From assembly GCF_020497125.1 (NCBI RefSeq), contig NC_059075.1, positions 58,795,321 to 58,859,320 of the forward strand: a stretch of 64,000 nucleotides of DNA, in the 5' to 3' direction. The notes beneath the pieces were generated by a model, which worked only from the letters and a program-made list of their open reading frames with translations, had not been told where the DNA came from and did no database searches. The stretch is from Mauremys mutica (taxonomy: Eukaryota; Chordata; Testudines; Geoemydidae). A program made the position numbers and the translations under genes. Position 1 is the first letter of the stretch; the number at the start of each line of letters is the position of its first letter. Shown here piece by piece: positions 22,053-32,266 of the stretch.

Positions 22053-22974
22053 TCACCTAATTACAAGCCTAAACTTATTGATGGCCAGTTTATATCCATT
22101 TGTTCTTGTTTCCACATTGGCGCTTAACTTAAATAATTCCTCTCCCTCCCTGGTATTTATCCCTCTGATGTATTTATACAGAGCAATCATATCTCCCCTC
22201 AGCCTTCTTTTGGTTAGGCTAAACAAGCCAAGCTCTTCGAGTCTCCTCTGATAAGGTAGGTTTTCCATTCCCCGATCATCCTAGTAGCACTTCTCTGCAC
22301 TTGTTCCAGTTTGAATTTATCTTTCTTAATCATGGGGGACCAGAATTTAAAGAACTGCACACAGTATTCCAGATGAGGTCCCACTAGTGCCTTGTATAAT
22401 GATACTAATGCTTCCTGGTCTCTACTGGAAATACCTCACCTGATGCATCCTAGGATTCCATTAGGCTTTTTCACAGTCACATCACGTTGGCGGCTCATAG
22501 TTTTATAGACTTTAAGGTCAGAAGGGATCATCATTATCATCTGGTCTGACCTCCTGCACATTGCAGGCCACAGAACCTCACCCACTCCTGAAATAGACCC
22601 CTAACCTCTGGCGGAGTTACTGAAATCTTCAAATCAAGTCATCCTGTGATCATCGAATACAGTAGGCCTTTCTCCTCATCTGTTGCTTCCAACTGATAAG
22701 TCCCCAGCTTATAGCAAAAATTCTTGCTGTTAGTCCCCATATGCATGACCTTGTACTTTGCACTATTAAATTTCATGCCATTTCTATTTCTCCAGTTTTC
22801 AAGGTCATCCAGATCTTCTTGTATGATATTCCAGTCCTCCTCCATAGTGGCTATACCTCCCAAATTTCTGTCATCTGCAAATTTTATTAACAAACTCCAA
22901 CTTTTTGTGCCAAGGTCAATAATAAAAATGTTAAAATTAAATAGGTCCCAAGACCAATCCCTAAGGAATTCCAC
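22053..22974 (-). pseudogene. CR1 reverse transcriptase C-terminal part, broken
   Basis: Two minus-strand pieces belong to one protein. The upstream piece (22974-22639) has LLIKFADDRNLGG, with the two catalytic Asp of RT motif C, then NIIQEDLDDLENWRNRNGMK and KYKVMHMGTN. The downstream piece (22268-22053) has [20 protein letters not shown] and YKYIRG, the CR1 C-terminal region. Between them the frame is broken and an inserted CR1 tail interrupts the element. The N-terminal apurinic endonuclease is absent. Confidence 0.8.
22498..22640 (-). mobile_element. Second CR1 tail inserted inside the first
   Basis: Within the host CR1 the normal text CGGCTCATAG | TCATCCTGTGATC is interrupted by about 140 bases. 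They start TTTTATAGACTTTAAGGTCA and contain GGCCACAGAACCTC and TAACCTCTGGCGGAGTTACT. This matches the host element's own tail at 21475-21620. It is a severely truncated insertion of the same orientation and family. No target duplication is visible, as is usual for CR1. Confidence 0.75.
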
Positions 22975-23342
22975 TAGTAACCTACCTCCAGCCTGTCAGT
23001 TCACCTTTCAGTATAACCCATTGTTGTCTTTCCTTTAATGAGTTCATTATCCAGCTTTCAATTCTCATATTAATCCCCATCTTCTCCAATTTTAACTAAT
23101 AATTTCCCATGTGGAACTGTATCAAATGCCTTAGATACAATCTACCTGGATCTCTAAAAAAATCAATTATCTTCTCAAAGGAGATTAGATTGGTCTGGCA
23201 CCATGTTGTATTTTATCCCAACTACCATTTACTTCTATATCCTCAACAATTTTCTCTTTCAAAATTCATTCCACTTCACAGAATTGTAGATCCCAGGCTC
23301 CAGCTTGTATCTGGAAGTCTACCCAACAATGAACCAGCCCCA

Positions 23343-23480
23343 CAGCCCTAACTGACTGGCACGGGCCAGCCACAGGTGTATAGTTGCTGTGTGCGTAGAC
23401 ATACCCTGTGTGACTTGAAAGCTTGTCTCTCACACTAATAGCAGTTGGCCCCGTAAAAGATATTACCTCACCCACCTTAT
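23343..23480 (+). repeat. Interspersed repeat fragment, Penelope-like or MITE-derived
   Basis: GTGCGTAGACATACCC at 23390-23405 matches the terminal sequence of Harbinger-type MITEs. CTTGAAAGCTTGTCTCTC and AAAGATATTACCTCACCCAC follow at once; these belong to a common turtle repeat that I tentatively place with Penelope-like tails. Boundaries are not clear. Confidence 0.4.
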
Positions 23481-23489
23481 CTCTTCATC

Positions 23490-26400
23490 ATCAGACTGGC
23501 ATCTATCTTGTGGATCTGAACACCCACAGTTAAATATCCTGCTAAGTGGTTATTCAGGCTGATGCACTGTAATAAAGGAAGCCATATCAATGCTTCAGTC
23601 TGTTTAATCACCTGCAAATATTGCATCTTTCTCTTTAAACAAGAGCAGGTTATATAGAGGATTGCAAAGTGACTGATGCAAAACGAGCCTCAAACTAGAA
23701 GGAGGATGTGGTGGTGTGGCATACTGGCACCTCCCTCCAGTATGTATTATCAAAGTTGGAGTATCTGCACCATCCACTGGGAATGGCATCTTACTTTGAC
23801 CACTCAAGTGAGGAAAAGTACTTGTAAGTTAAACTTAAAAGAATACCACTACCTTTCCTCCCCCTCAATTTGATTCCTGTCCAAAAAAATACAATTCTGA
23901 TAATATGGAAAAAAGAAACCCAAAATTTAATGACACTTATTTCTTTTCTAAATCTAGGGGTTTGTTTGTTTGACCCAACTTTATTTACAGATAATGTGAA
24001 TGCCAAAGGAATTAGCTCATGTGTACTAAAAATATAGTGCAGCGATTAATGTTGGGAGGGTGTTGTGTCACATCCTGCCCCACTGTGCTTGTTCTGTTAC
24101 AGTATTTCCTTCTTTCTTGCCACTAAAAGGTGTAAGATAGAGAATAGGTGAAACAGAAGGGAGATCAGAATCAAGTTCACAGTCCAGAGATGCTAGCCAG
24201 GTGGAACAGCCCTGCTCGTCTATCACATCAGACACTGTCCAAACCCCTAAGACTCCACAAGGTACAAGAAAGTTTCAGAATATGGTTGAACCTGTTTATG
24301 TTGTCCGCACTCATATCACACCTGCATCTAAGAAAATTCAGTGCTCTTAAGTGCTGCATGCAAACAGCTGCATATAAAAATCTAGTTTGCAGTTCACAAC
24401 AAGAAGTTTTATTGGTCCTATAAAACCCAGAAACTATGCTGCATATTCTTCAGTGCCACCTGCTGACACTATCTATCTGACTATTCACCCCCACACACCC
24501 TACCTCTCTTTTACAGAGCACTCACATAACAGATGTCCCCTAACTATGTCCCTAGAACCCATTTAATGGTGAAGTTGCAAGGCATTTATACCTATCTGTG
24601 TCTTATTTGGGGTAGTATAGAAGAAGCTCACCTGTTGGTCAGAAGCTATGGGACAAGAGTACCTTATACACCTAACCCAGGTTTCCTGTGGTCATGTCAT
24701 CCCACTCTGTAGATGACATCTGAGTACAACAGGGAGTTGATACTACAGTGGAGCATCCCTTGTGTAACCCAACTTTTTATGCCAGAGAGCTCCTGGTAGT
24801 AAGGGGAAGGGCTACCTCCCTGATGTCCATCTTGGGAGAAGCCCAGAGGTGGCAGAAGCTTGCTTTGGCAGAGGAAACATAGATCAGCCCCTACAATATT
24901 TCCATTCTGGGGGCACTAGCCCCCAGTTCCACCTCCCCTGGAGAAGCCTCTCTATCAGATGACATGAAGAGAGGCTTATGGAGAGGCTTTTGTGCCCAGA
25001 GAGCCCTGGTTCCATTCCCAAAGGTGACTCAGGTAAAGGCATTGTTACATACATATCACACACATCACTGAAGCACAAATGTAAATTCTCTCTCCCACTT
25101 AAAGCTTAAACCTGGTAGCTACTATCACCACAAGGAGGATACTGACAGCAAAAAACCAGCTGAGTCTAGGTCATTTTAAATACTCTACTTTTACACCTCA
25201 TCCCTATAATGTGGCCCTGTGTTGCAAGTTTTCACCCAACTAGAGGGAGCTCTGCCTTGTTACTCACAGACCCTAGGAAAAGCTCACATACGTGTTAGGC
25301 AAGTATTGTTTAAAATTGGGAGGTTGCCTTAGAGAGTAAAGGACAAAAGGCTGAGGTCAATTGGATGAGGAGCTGTAGATCTTAAATTAAAATGGAAGGC
25401 CCTCTCACAACCAAGCTTCCTTCCCATCTTAAACTCAGTTTGGCCTCCTATGTCTGCCTAGTCTTGAGTGGGCAAATTTTTTTAGCTTGCTCTTTTTACT
25501 GGTGCAGTAATTACCTGCAGATGAGCCTAGCCACATTTCCCACAGGGCTCAGCTCCCTGGCAATCCCTGCAATAAGGGCAGACAGCTGTGATAGCTTCTC
25601 TACTCTGCTTGTTAACTGTCTCCTTGCCACCAACTGCATGCCATCTATAGGCCCTGTCACACTCAATACGTAACAACAATGTCCTAGAGGCAGTAGCTCA
25701 TAAGCAATCCTCAATATTTATGAAATGCTGCAATTTCAAATGCATTTGACACAGAGAAGCCTCCTTAAATTGGCCTGGTTTCGCTGTTCTGTCTTGCCAG
25801 GCTTGGGGTATTTAAGATAAAATAAATATGAGCAAAACAAATGCAAGCCACTAATGAATGCAAAATGGACCAGAGGATAAAAAGGAGCAAGGACTTTGAA
25901 AACCAAGGCCCATGTGTGCCATCTGTTCTGAATTCATTGTGTTATTAAAGCCATGGGAAAATGCCATTTTCCTCAGTCAGGAGGATTAAAGGGGCGCTGG
26001 GGTAGAATAAGGGGATGATTCAAAGGGTTTCTTCTTCTAAGAGGGATTTCTAAATGCATTTGCATCCATACCTGTGGGACAGTCTCTTGTTTGTTTTCCC
26101 TAAAGGATTTAATGCATTATGGATATTGACATATGGTACAGTCATCCCACTTTTTAGGCACTGCATATTTTTAACATTCAACAGGATAGAGGTTTATCTC
26201 CTGGATTGCTTATGTTTAGCTTCAGTCTCTTGCTTGGCTACTATATAGTACAATGGAGATGTGTTTATTTGCCCACTGGGTGACATGCAATTTTGCTACA
26301 GCCCATTAGTTTAAGCTATACTAAACAATGGAACGAGAAATGAACCCATCATGCAAACAACCATGATCTGGTTGTATTTTGTGATGTCTGGCAAGATAAT

Positions 26401-26705
26401 ATGTGCTATTTTGGCAATGCCTCTGAAAATGCTCTGGTAAAGATCTTTTTTTGTTATTATACATTTGCAAAGCACACTTTCCCTTTGCAATAATCTCTCC
26501 TGATTAAACCTAAATAAATTGATATTTTGGAATTCTTGGGCCAGCTCGTCAGTCAACTTTTGTCAATTGGCATAGCTCCATTGACTTCAGTGCCAAGTAC
26601 CTAGTGCAAATCGCTGAATACCATTAACTCAGGTCAAAGAGCAGTCAGCCAGCACCGTCCATAGTGACAAGACACCAGTTCAGCATACAGGTGAAAAGAG
26701 ATAGC
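23490..26705. other. Unique sequence, no gene seen
   Basis: About 3.2 kb with no recognisable exon, RNA gene or repeat except a palindromic-MITE-like trace near 26537-26610 (GGGCCAGCTCGTCAG and CATAGCTCCATTGACTTCAG). Confidence 0.55.
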
Positions 26706-26719
26706 TTTGGGAAACATAG

Positions 26720-26863
26720 TAATGGAGGGGTAGCCGTGTTAGTCTGGATCTGTAAAACACAACAGAGAGTCAGACGCATGATGAAGTGGGTATTCACCCA
26801 TGAAAGCTTATGTTCCAATACATCTGTTAGTCTTAAAGGTGCCACAGGACTCTCTGTTGCTTT
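26720..26863 (+). mobile_element. Short Penelope-like insertion with 14-bp target duplication
   Basis: A 144-bp insert is flanked by TTTGGGAAACATAG on both sides (26706-26719 and 26864-26877), a perfect 14-bp direct repeat. Inside are GGGGTAGCCGTGTTAGTCTG, GAAGTGGGTATTCACCCATG and AGGTGCCACAGGACTCTCTG, all words of a very common turtle retroelement tail. The two halves are in opposite orientation: AACAGAGAGTC at 26761-26771 meets its inverse GACTCTCTGTT at 26848-26858. There is no open frame. The target duplication proves retroposition-like insertion; the family name is from memory. Confidence 0.8.
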
Positions 26864-26879
26864 TTTGGGAAACATAGGC

Positions 26880-28384
26880 ACCTTGAAAGACCTATATTTT
26901 TCACATGCCTTTCCTACCTGTTCTCTTTCAATCCATTTTCTCATCTCTCCCATCCTTTTGCTCTCCCTCTCCTCTTTCTAATCTCTGCATCCTCTGCTTG
27001 TTCCTTTTTCACATCCTTCTCTTTCTCACTAGCCACTCAGCAATCAAAATTAATATAGGATCAGAATCTTGAATGACAGGGATAGCTCTTGTCTAACCCC
27101 TGCATCAAGTAGAGAAAATTCCCCTTCTTTATTCTCCCCATAACCTTGCCTACTTTTGTTTTGAACATATGTTGTACCTTAACTATCTCAGCAGACAAGT
27201 CCTTTTACAGTGTGATTTTTGTTGATGATAGTAAGGATTCCATCTTAGGCTATTCAGACGAAGAACCAAATCCTGTTACAATTGAATGGGAAAGTCCTCA
27301 AACACTCTGCCAGTATCATTTTTATAAATGAGAGAATAAATCTTTGTTCAGAACACAGGTGCTATCTTCCCAATGCAACATAATATTGTTTCCTCATCCA
27401 GCAAGTTCCCTCCCCCAATCTGTCTGATGAAGTGTCACAGATAATTGACTGTTCATCTACTGCCGACCTCTTTATCTATTTACACTAGTGCTCACAGAAT
27501 CTTGAAGGGAAGTTATGTGCCCTATTTGAAGGAGCGGCTCTAATGTCACTCCTTCCATCTACCAGGCACAGGGGATATGCCCAGGGCATCCCTAGTGGCT
27601 GGTGGCAGCCAGTGCAGGTTAGAGATGCCCTGAGGCTATACTACAAGATCATGTGATTTTGGTGACCAATCACACAGCTTGCATGATGAATGGCAAATGA
27701 ATACTTGTTATAAGCCATTCACTAGCAATCCATAGTCCATTTGTTCACATAAAGAGCCAGATCCTCAGCTGATCAGCGGTGAAACTCCACTGGCATCTCC
27801 ATTTGGAATGTGGAATTGAACAAATACAAATTAATTAATTCAGAAAAAAAGCTAATTAATTCAGAAAAATACACAGTTTGTTTAGACAGTTCGTAAACAG
27901 GAAAAAGGGGCTGGATCTGTGGAATAAATAGTTCAGTTTGGACACTTCAACCAGCTGTACTCATGATGAAATAGTGAGCAGAAGAGCAAAATCCTTAGTA
28001 TTGCTGTCTATAGTCACCATTGTCAGTTACTATAACATATCAATCTAACCACATGTGACTTGGTAAGATGTTATGTTCTCCACCCTCTCCAGTCCCAAGT
28101 TTTATTTATATTCCATATCAGGCTAGACCATCAGATCAATGTTTAGAACTGTTTATATAACGCAGGTGAATGAACTGAGAGATAATATTATGGTAATGAA
28201 AATGAATCAAGTATCTCTAGAAAGTGGATTTGGCTCTTGTGACAGTCTTTTCTACTGATGCAGGTGTCTAAAGGAAGGGGAAGGGAAAGATGTCAACTTT
28301 TGGTGCAAAAAAACCCCAACCCAAACTTTTTAATAGGCTTTGCACCAAAACTGAATGTCATTCTCATTCAAATAATAGCTCACA
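26880..28384. other. Unique sequence, no gene seen
   Basis: About 1.5 kb. One MITE arm-like trace (GAGCCAGATCCTCAGCTG at 27753) is present. A short duplication of TTAATTCAGAAAAA lies at about 27836-27870. No exon is seen. Confidence 0.5.
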
Positions 28385-28500
28385 TTTAAGCTCTTTGGGG
28401 TAGGGACTGTCTTTTTGTTCTGTGTTTATACAGTATGCAGCTCAATGGGGTTCTGATTATGACTGAGGATCCTAGGAACTATCGCAATACATATAACAAA
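28385..28500 (+). mobile_element. L2/MIR-type retroelement 3' tail
   Basis: TAAGCTCTTTGGGGTAGGGA, CTGTCTTTTTGTTCTGTG and CCTAGGAACTATCGCAATAC match the conserved 3' end shared by L2-type LINEs and MIR-type SINEs in amniotes. Only the tail is present. Whether it derives from a LINE or a SINE cannot be decided. Confidence 0.6.
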
Positions 28501-28789
28501 TCTCCCAAATAAATTACCCTCAATGTTGCCAACTTTTGCAATTTTTCACAAGTCTCACAATATTAGGTGTTATTCTTAAAGCCTCAACTCCAGGAGTCAT
28601 GTGTTTTCCTGAGAATCTCAGCTTTCATTTTCAAAAAGTAAGTTTCAGTCTTTCAAGCTTTTCTCCACAACCATGAAATGTGACTTGAGTGCACCCTCAA
28701 ACCAAATAAAAAGAACCCAGTGTGTATTTAAAAAAAAAAACACAAAAACACACCATCATTATTTTAACCCAATCTCATGATTTTTGAGC

Positions 28790-29050
28790 ATTTTGGGTAC
28801 ATACAGCCCACAGCAGCAAGCCTTCCAGCCCAGGTCAAGATATTCAGTTTCGCAGAACTCACATCAGTGCTCTAAAAACTGCTGTGTAGACAGTGCTTTG
28901 AAGCAGCAGCCTGGAGTCGGACATCCCACTCCCACCCTCAATCATCAGAGGCTGAGCCACAACTTCAAAGTGCTGTCTACATAGCTATTTTTAGAGTGCT
29001 AGTGTGGGCCCACAAACCTGAGTCTGTTCACCCAGGCTGTATAGACAGGT
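28790..29050. mobile_element. Palindromic MITE, long arms
   Basis: The left arm AGTGCTCTAAAAACTGCTGT (28869), then GTAGACAGTGCTTTGAAG, is matched in inverse by CTTCAAAGTGCTGTCTACAT and AGCTATTTTTAGAGTGCT on the right. The GC-richer middle carries CCTGGAGTCGGACATCCC. The outer end ATAGACAGGTCTTTA recalls the GTAGACA ends of other MITEs here. It has no coding capacity. Confidence 0.6.
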
Positions 29051-29055
29051 CTTTA

Positions 29056-31330
29056 GTGTTGGCAGTATTGTACCCTACTCTTCAAATACTACATTCCAGC
29101 TGAAAATAGTCATTTAATGCTGGGTATTGGACTAAATGAGATGAGAAATGCATATTGAATGCCTATTTGATTCCTCCCTCTCCCTCCCCAGTGACTTCTC
29201 TGTGGTTTTTTTTCAGGGTTGTTTCAAGACCATGAACTTTTTGGGTCAGGGATCAATTTTTATTATATGTGTATTACAGTTTGTGGGAGAGAAGAGCCCT
29301 CCAAATTTGTAAGTGCAGATTTGCAGGTGGGTAATTCTGGCCCAAATTCAGTTCTCAGTTAGGTGTGTATGAAGTAAATGGTATTTGTTTTAACAAATGA
29401 TGGCAAAATTTGATCCTTAATCTGACTAGCTATATTAGTGATAAAATATACTGACATACCGTGTACGTCATATACATTAGACTAGTAATTATTCCAATCT
29501 TCTGCTAACCCATCATAAAATAAGTACTTCAACACAATAAAAGTATCCCAACTTAGCTTTGTAAACTGGGGTAAAGGTTGCTCTCATCTGCTCTTAGGAA
29601 TTACAGACAACAGAAAATCATTAACCAGCAGGCAACTGAAAAACATTAACCAATATGAGGCTAAAAATATTTACAAAGTCTTGGTAGATTTTGGAGGGAA
29701 TTTTTAAAGCCGGCAGTGAAAGTTTGACAAAGATTAATTAAGATCCTGGGTTGTATAACAAATAAAGAGCAGATACTCAGCACAGTATTCAATAACTTAC
29801 TGTACTGTCTTCTTAACATGAAGGGAAAGTGTCATTTTGTGTAGGTAGCAACTCTAATAGAACCGGTCTTGTATTTCTTGCAGTACCATGATCTATGTTC
29901 CGCAACCCTATCACACTTGAGGGAATACAATGGTCAGAGCACGGCACCAATATATTCAGTGCCAAAAGTTTGCTCCAAAAACATATCAGAAATGTATAAA
30001 TACATTTTTAATATATTGGAGAAAGATTTGATCATGTCAGTAAAATCTCAGCTGTGATTATTGAAAATTGGTATATTAATTTAAGGTGCTATTCTCCCCA
30101 GCTCCTCTCTTTTAGCTAGTATGTCACCTTTTTCTGTCTGACTTTATATCTTTGCAAAATTTTGGGATTGGTTTTCAGACAGGATTATGGGCTGGAAAAG
30201 CAATGTTATATTTTTGTAAATCCTCAATGAAATGGAAAATTATCCAGCAGTTTGGGTTCTCGATATTCAATATCATCCTGTAAAATGGTAATTTCCTGTT
30301 TAAAAAATAAACTGTTTGTACTTCTTTGCATCCCTAAAGATTCAAAACAAATTTCCTCCTGAGGTGATTGTTTAAACTGCAGCTATCACCAGTCAGAACA
30401 AAAACATACAGGATTTCAGGAATCCTGTTCTCCTTTGTACCTGATCTGTGTTAAAAAAATAAACAGATAGTAAATTGAAATATAGCAGTTTTTATTATTT
30501 CCTGATTGTATCATCATATGTTCCTACAAGGAGAGTCTTGTTATTTTTAATGTTGCAAAGTTATTCCACACTTACAAAAACAGCTGTATGGAACCATTAG
30601 AATTCAATTTAAATGGGCAAAAGTTTGGAAATTCTCAGTTAAGGTTGTTTATATTCTCTCATAAATATATTTGAAAGCTAACACTTAAAAACTGAACTCT
30701 AACTTGGTCCACTTTTTTCAGAAATAGATACTGATTTAATTATCCCGCTTTTGAGACAATTTGGGCCTGATTTTCAGAAGTGCTAATCTCCCACAATTTC
30801 CATTAAAATGAGTTGGACTTTCAGTGGTCAGCATCTTTGAGAAAAAGGCCCAACATATCAAACACGTAGGCACTCAAAATCCATGGCTACTTTTGAGATG
30901 TAATTGCACATTCAGAATACTATCCAGCAAAGGATCTCACCTGGGTCTCTGTCCAAAAACATGCAGTCAGGACTAAGGGAAGGAGAAGAGGAAGCACTGC
31001 TATTTACAATAAGTATAAAAGATTAACATTTGTCACAGTTCCAAGGCTGGGGAAGTAGAGAGTAGGGGGAAAAGCCAGGGTAGAGAGACCTGAACACAGT
31101 AATATCTGATTGGCTTATAGGCACAAGAGGGGCAGGGACAATTTGATCTCCCAGAACATTCAAACTGTCAGCAGAAGCAGCTATTGGAATGCCTTGTCTT
31201 TACTTGGGCCAACATCTTCTGCGAACTTGCAAAGCGTGCAAGAAAGTTATTGAATATTCTTCTTATGTTGTATACTTACTACTGTAAACATATTTACTAC
31301 TGTAACATAAAAGAGGCCCAAAGTGAGAGT
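29056..31330. other. Unique AT-rich sequence, no gene seen
   Basis: About 2.3 kb, notably AT-rich, with chance open frames only. It contains one palindromic MITE at 30763-30851 (separate entry). Part of it could be conserved non-coding DNA, but that cannot be judged from one sequence. Confidence 0.5.
30763..30851. mobile_element. Short palindromic MITE
   Basis: It starts GGGCCTGATTTTCAGAAGTG and ends CATCTTTGAGAAAAAGGCCC, so the arms are imperfect inverted repeats around a CCATTAAAATGAGTTGGA core. It belongs to the same general class as the elements at 9931 and 10168. No target duplication is readable. Confidence 0.55.
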
Positions 31331-31332
31331 GT

Positions 31333-31556
31333 GGCCCTGTTATGTTAGGCACTGAACAAACACCGTGAGAGATACAGTCTCTAGCCCTGAAGAATTTACA
31401 ATAAAAATAGAGAAGACAAACCTCAGGAAGGAAAACAGACACAGAGAAGTGACTTGGTCAAGGGCACACAGCAGGACAGCAGCAGAACTGGAAATAGAAT
31501 CCGGATCTCCTCAGTCCTAATCCAGTGTCTATTCACTGGACCATGCTACCTCTAAC
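31333..31556 (-). mobile_element. MIR-like tRNA-derived SINE
   Basis: Reverse complement reading gives a tRNA-like head (AGAGGTAGCATGGTCCAGTG, TTAGGACTGAGGAGATCC) and then TGTGTGCCCTTGACCAAGTC, the conserved core of MIR/CORE-type SINEs. On plus, GAAGTGACTTGGTCAAGGGC is at 31446. The left part carries a LINE-like tail with GCACTGAACAAACACCGTG. It is old and diverged, and no target duplication is visible. Confidence 0.65.
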
Positions 31557-31561
31557 AACTA

Positions 31562-31946
31562 CAGTAGAACCTCAGAGTTATGAACACCAAAGTTATGAAC
31601 TGACCAGTCAACCACACACCTCATTTGGAATTGGAAGTATGCAATCAGATAGCAGAGACAAAAACAGAATAAAAGCAAATACAGTACAGTACTATGTTAA
31701 ACTATTGAAAAAAAAGTGGGGGGAGGGGGTAAAAAAAAGATTTGACAAGGTAAGGAAACATTTTTGTGCTTGTTTCATTTAAATTAAAATGGTTAAAAGC
31801 AGTATTTTTCTTCTGCATAGTAAAGTTTCAAAGCTGTATTAACTCAATGTTCACTTGCAAACTTCTGAAAGAACAACCATAACATTTTATTCGGAGTAAT
31901 GTACAACCTCTGTTTCTGAGGTGTTCATAACTTTGAGATTCTACTG
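31562..31946. mobile_element. Tc1/mariner-type MITE with TA target duplication
   Basis: The left end is CAGTAGAACCTCAGAGTTAT, and the right end reverse-complemented is CAGTAGAATCTCAAAGTTAT. This is a long near-perfect inverted repeat, and both ends continue with GAACACC. TA flanks both sides (31560-31561 and 31947-31948). The 385-bp interior is AT-rich without a transposase frame. The end sequence and TA site point to the pogo/Tigger branch of Tc1/mariner. Confidence 0.85.
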
Positions 31947-31981
31947 TATCAGCAAGTGCACAGCATAAGAAGCTGTTAACA

Positions 31982-32266
31982 CAGGGGTGGGCAAACTTTT
32001 TGGCCTGAGGGCCACATCTGGGTGGGGAAATTGTATGCAGGCCCATGAATGTAGGGCTGGGGCAGGGGATTCAGGTGTGGGAGGGAGTGCGGGAGCGGGC
32101 TCAGAGCTGGGGGTTATGGGGCTCAGGGTGCAGGAGGAGTTTGGGGTGTGGGCTCCAGCCTGATGCCGCTTACCTCGACAGGCTCCAGGGATCCCTGCCT
32201 GAACTGGCCCCACACTATTCCCGGAAGTGGCCGGCATGTCCAGCAGTGCCTCCTGGGGATGGGGTG
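31982..32266 (+). mobile_element. hAT MITE, right end missing
   Basis: It starts CAGGGGTGGGCAAACTTTTT followed by GGCCTGAGGGCCACATCTGG. I recognise this as a hAT (Charlie-like) end. The interior is GC- and TG-rich with loose repeats of GGGCTCAGGGTGCAGGAG type. The expected inverse right end is absent; CR1 sequence begins directly at about 32267. So the element was cut off before or by the CR1 insertion. Confidence 0.7.

Larger units (their letters stand above)
21475..23200 (-). mobile_element. CR1 LINE, 5'-truncated, older subfamily
   Basis: On plus the sequence is the reverse complement of a CR1. The 3' end is at the left (TCATAGACTCAGACTGTAAT), followed by a long 3' untranslated region and then, going right, the reverse-transcriptase coding region read backwards. 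Recognisable minus-strand protein pieces include FADDRNLGG (the FADD catalytic motif) and [21 protein letters not shown] second CR1 tail is inserted at about 22498-22640. The copy lacks everything upstream of the palm domain of the reverse transcriptase and has several frame breaks. Confidence 0.85.
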
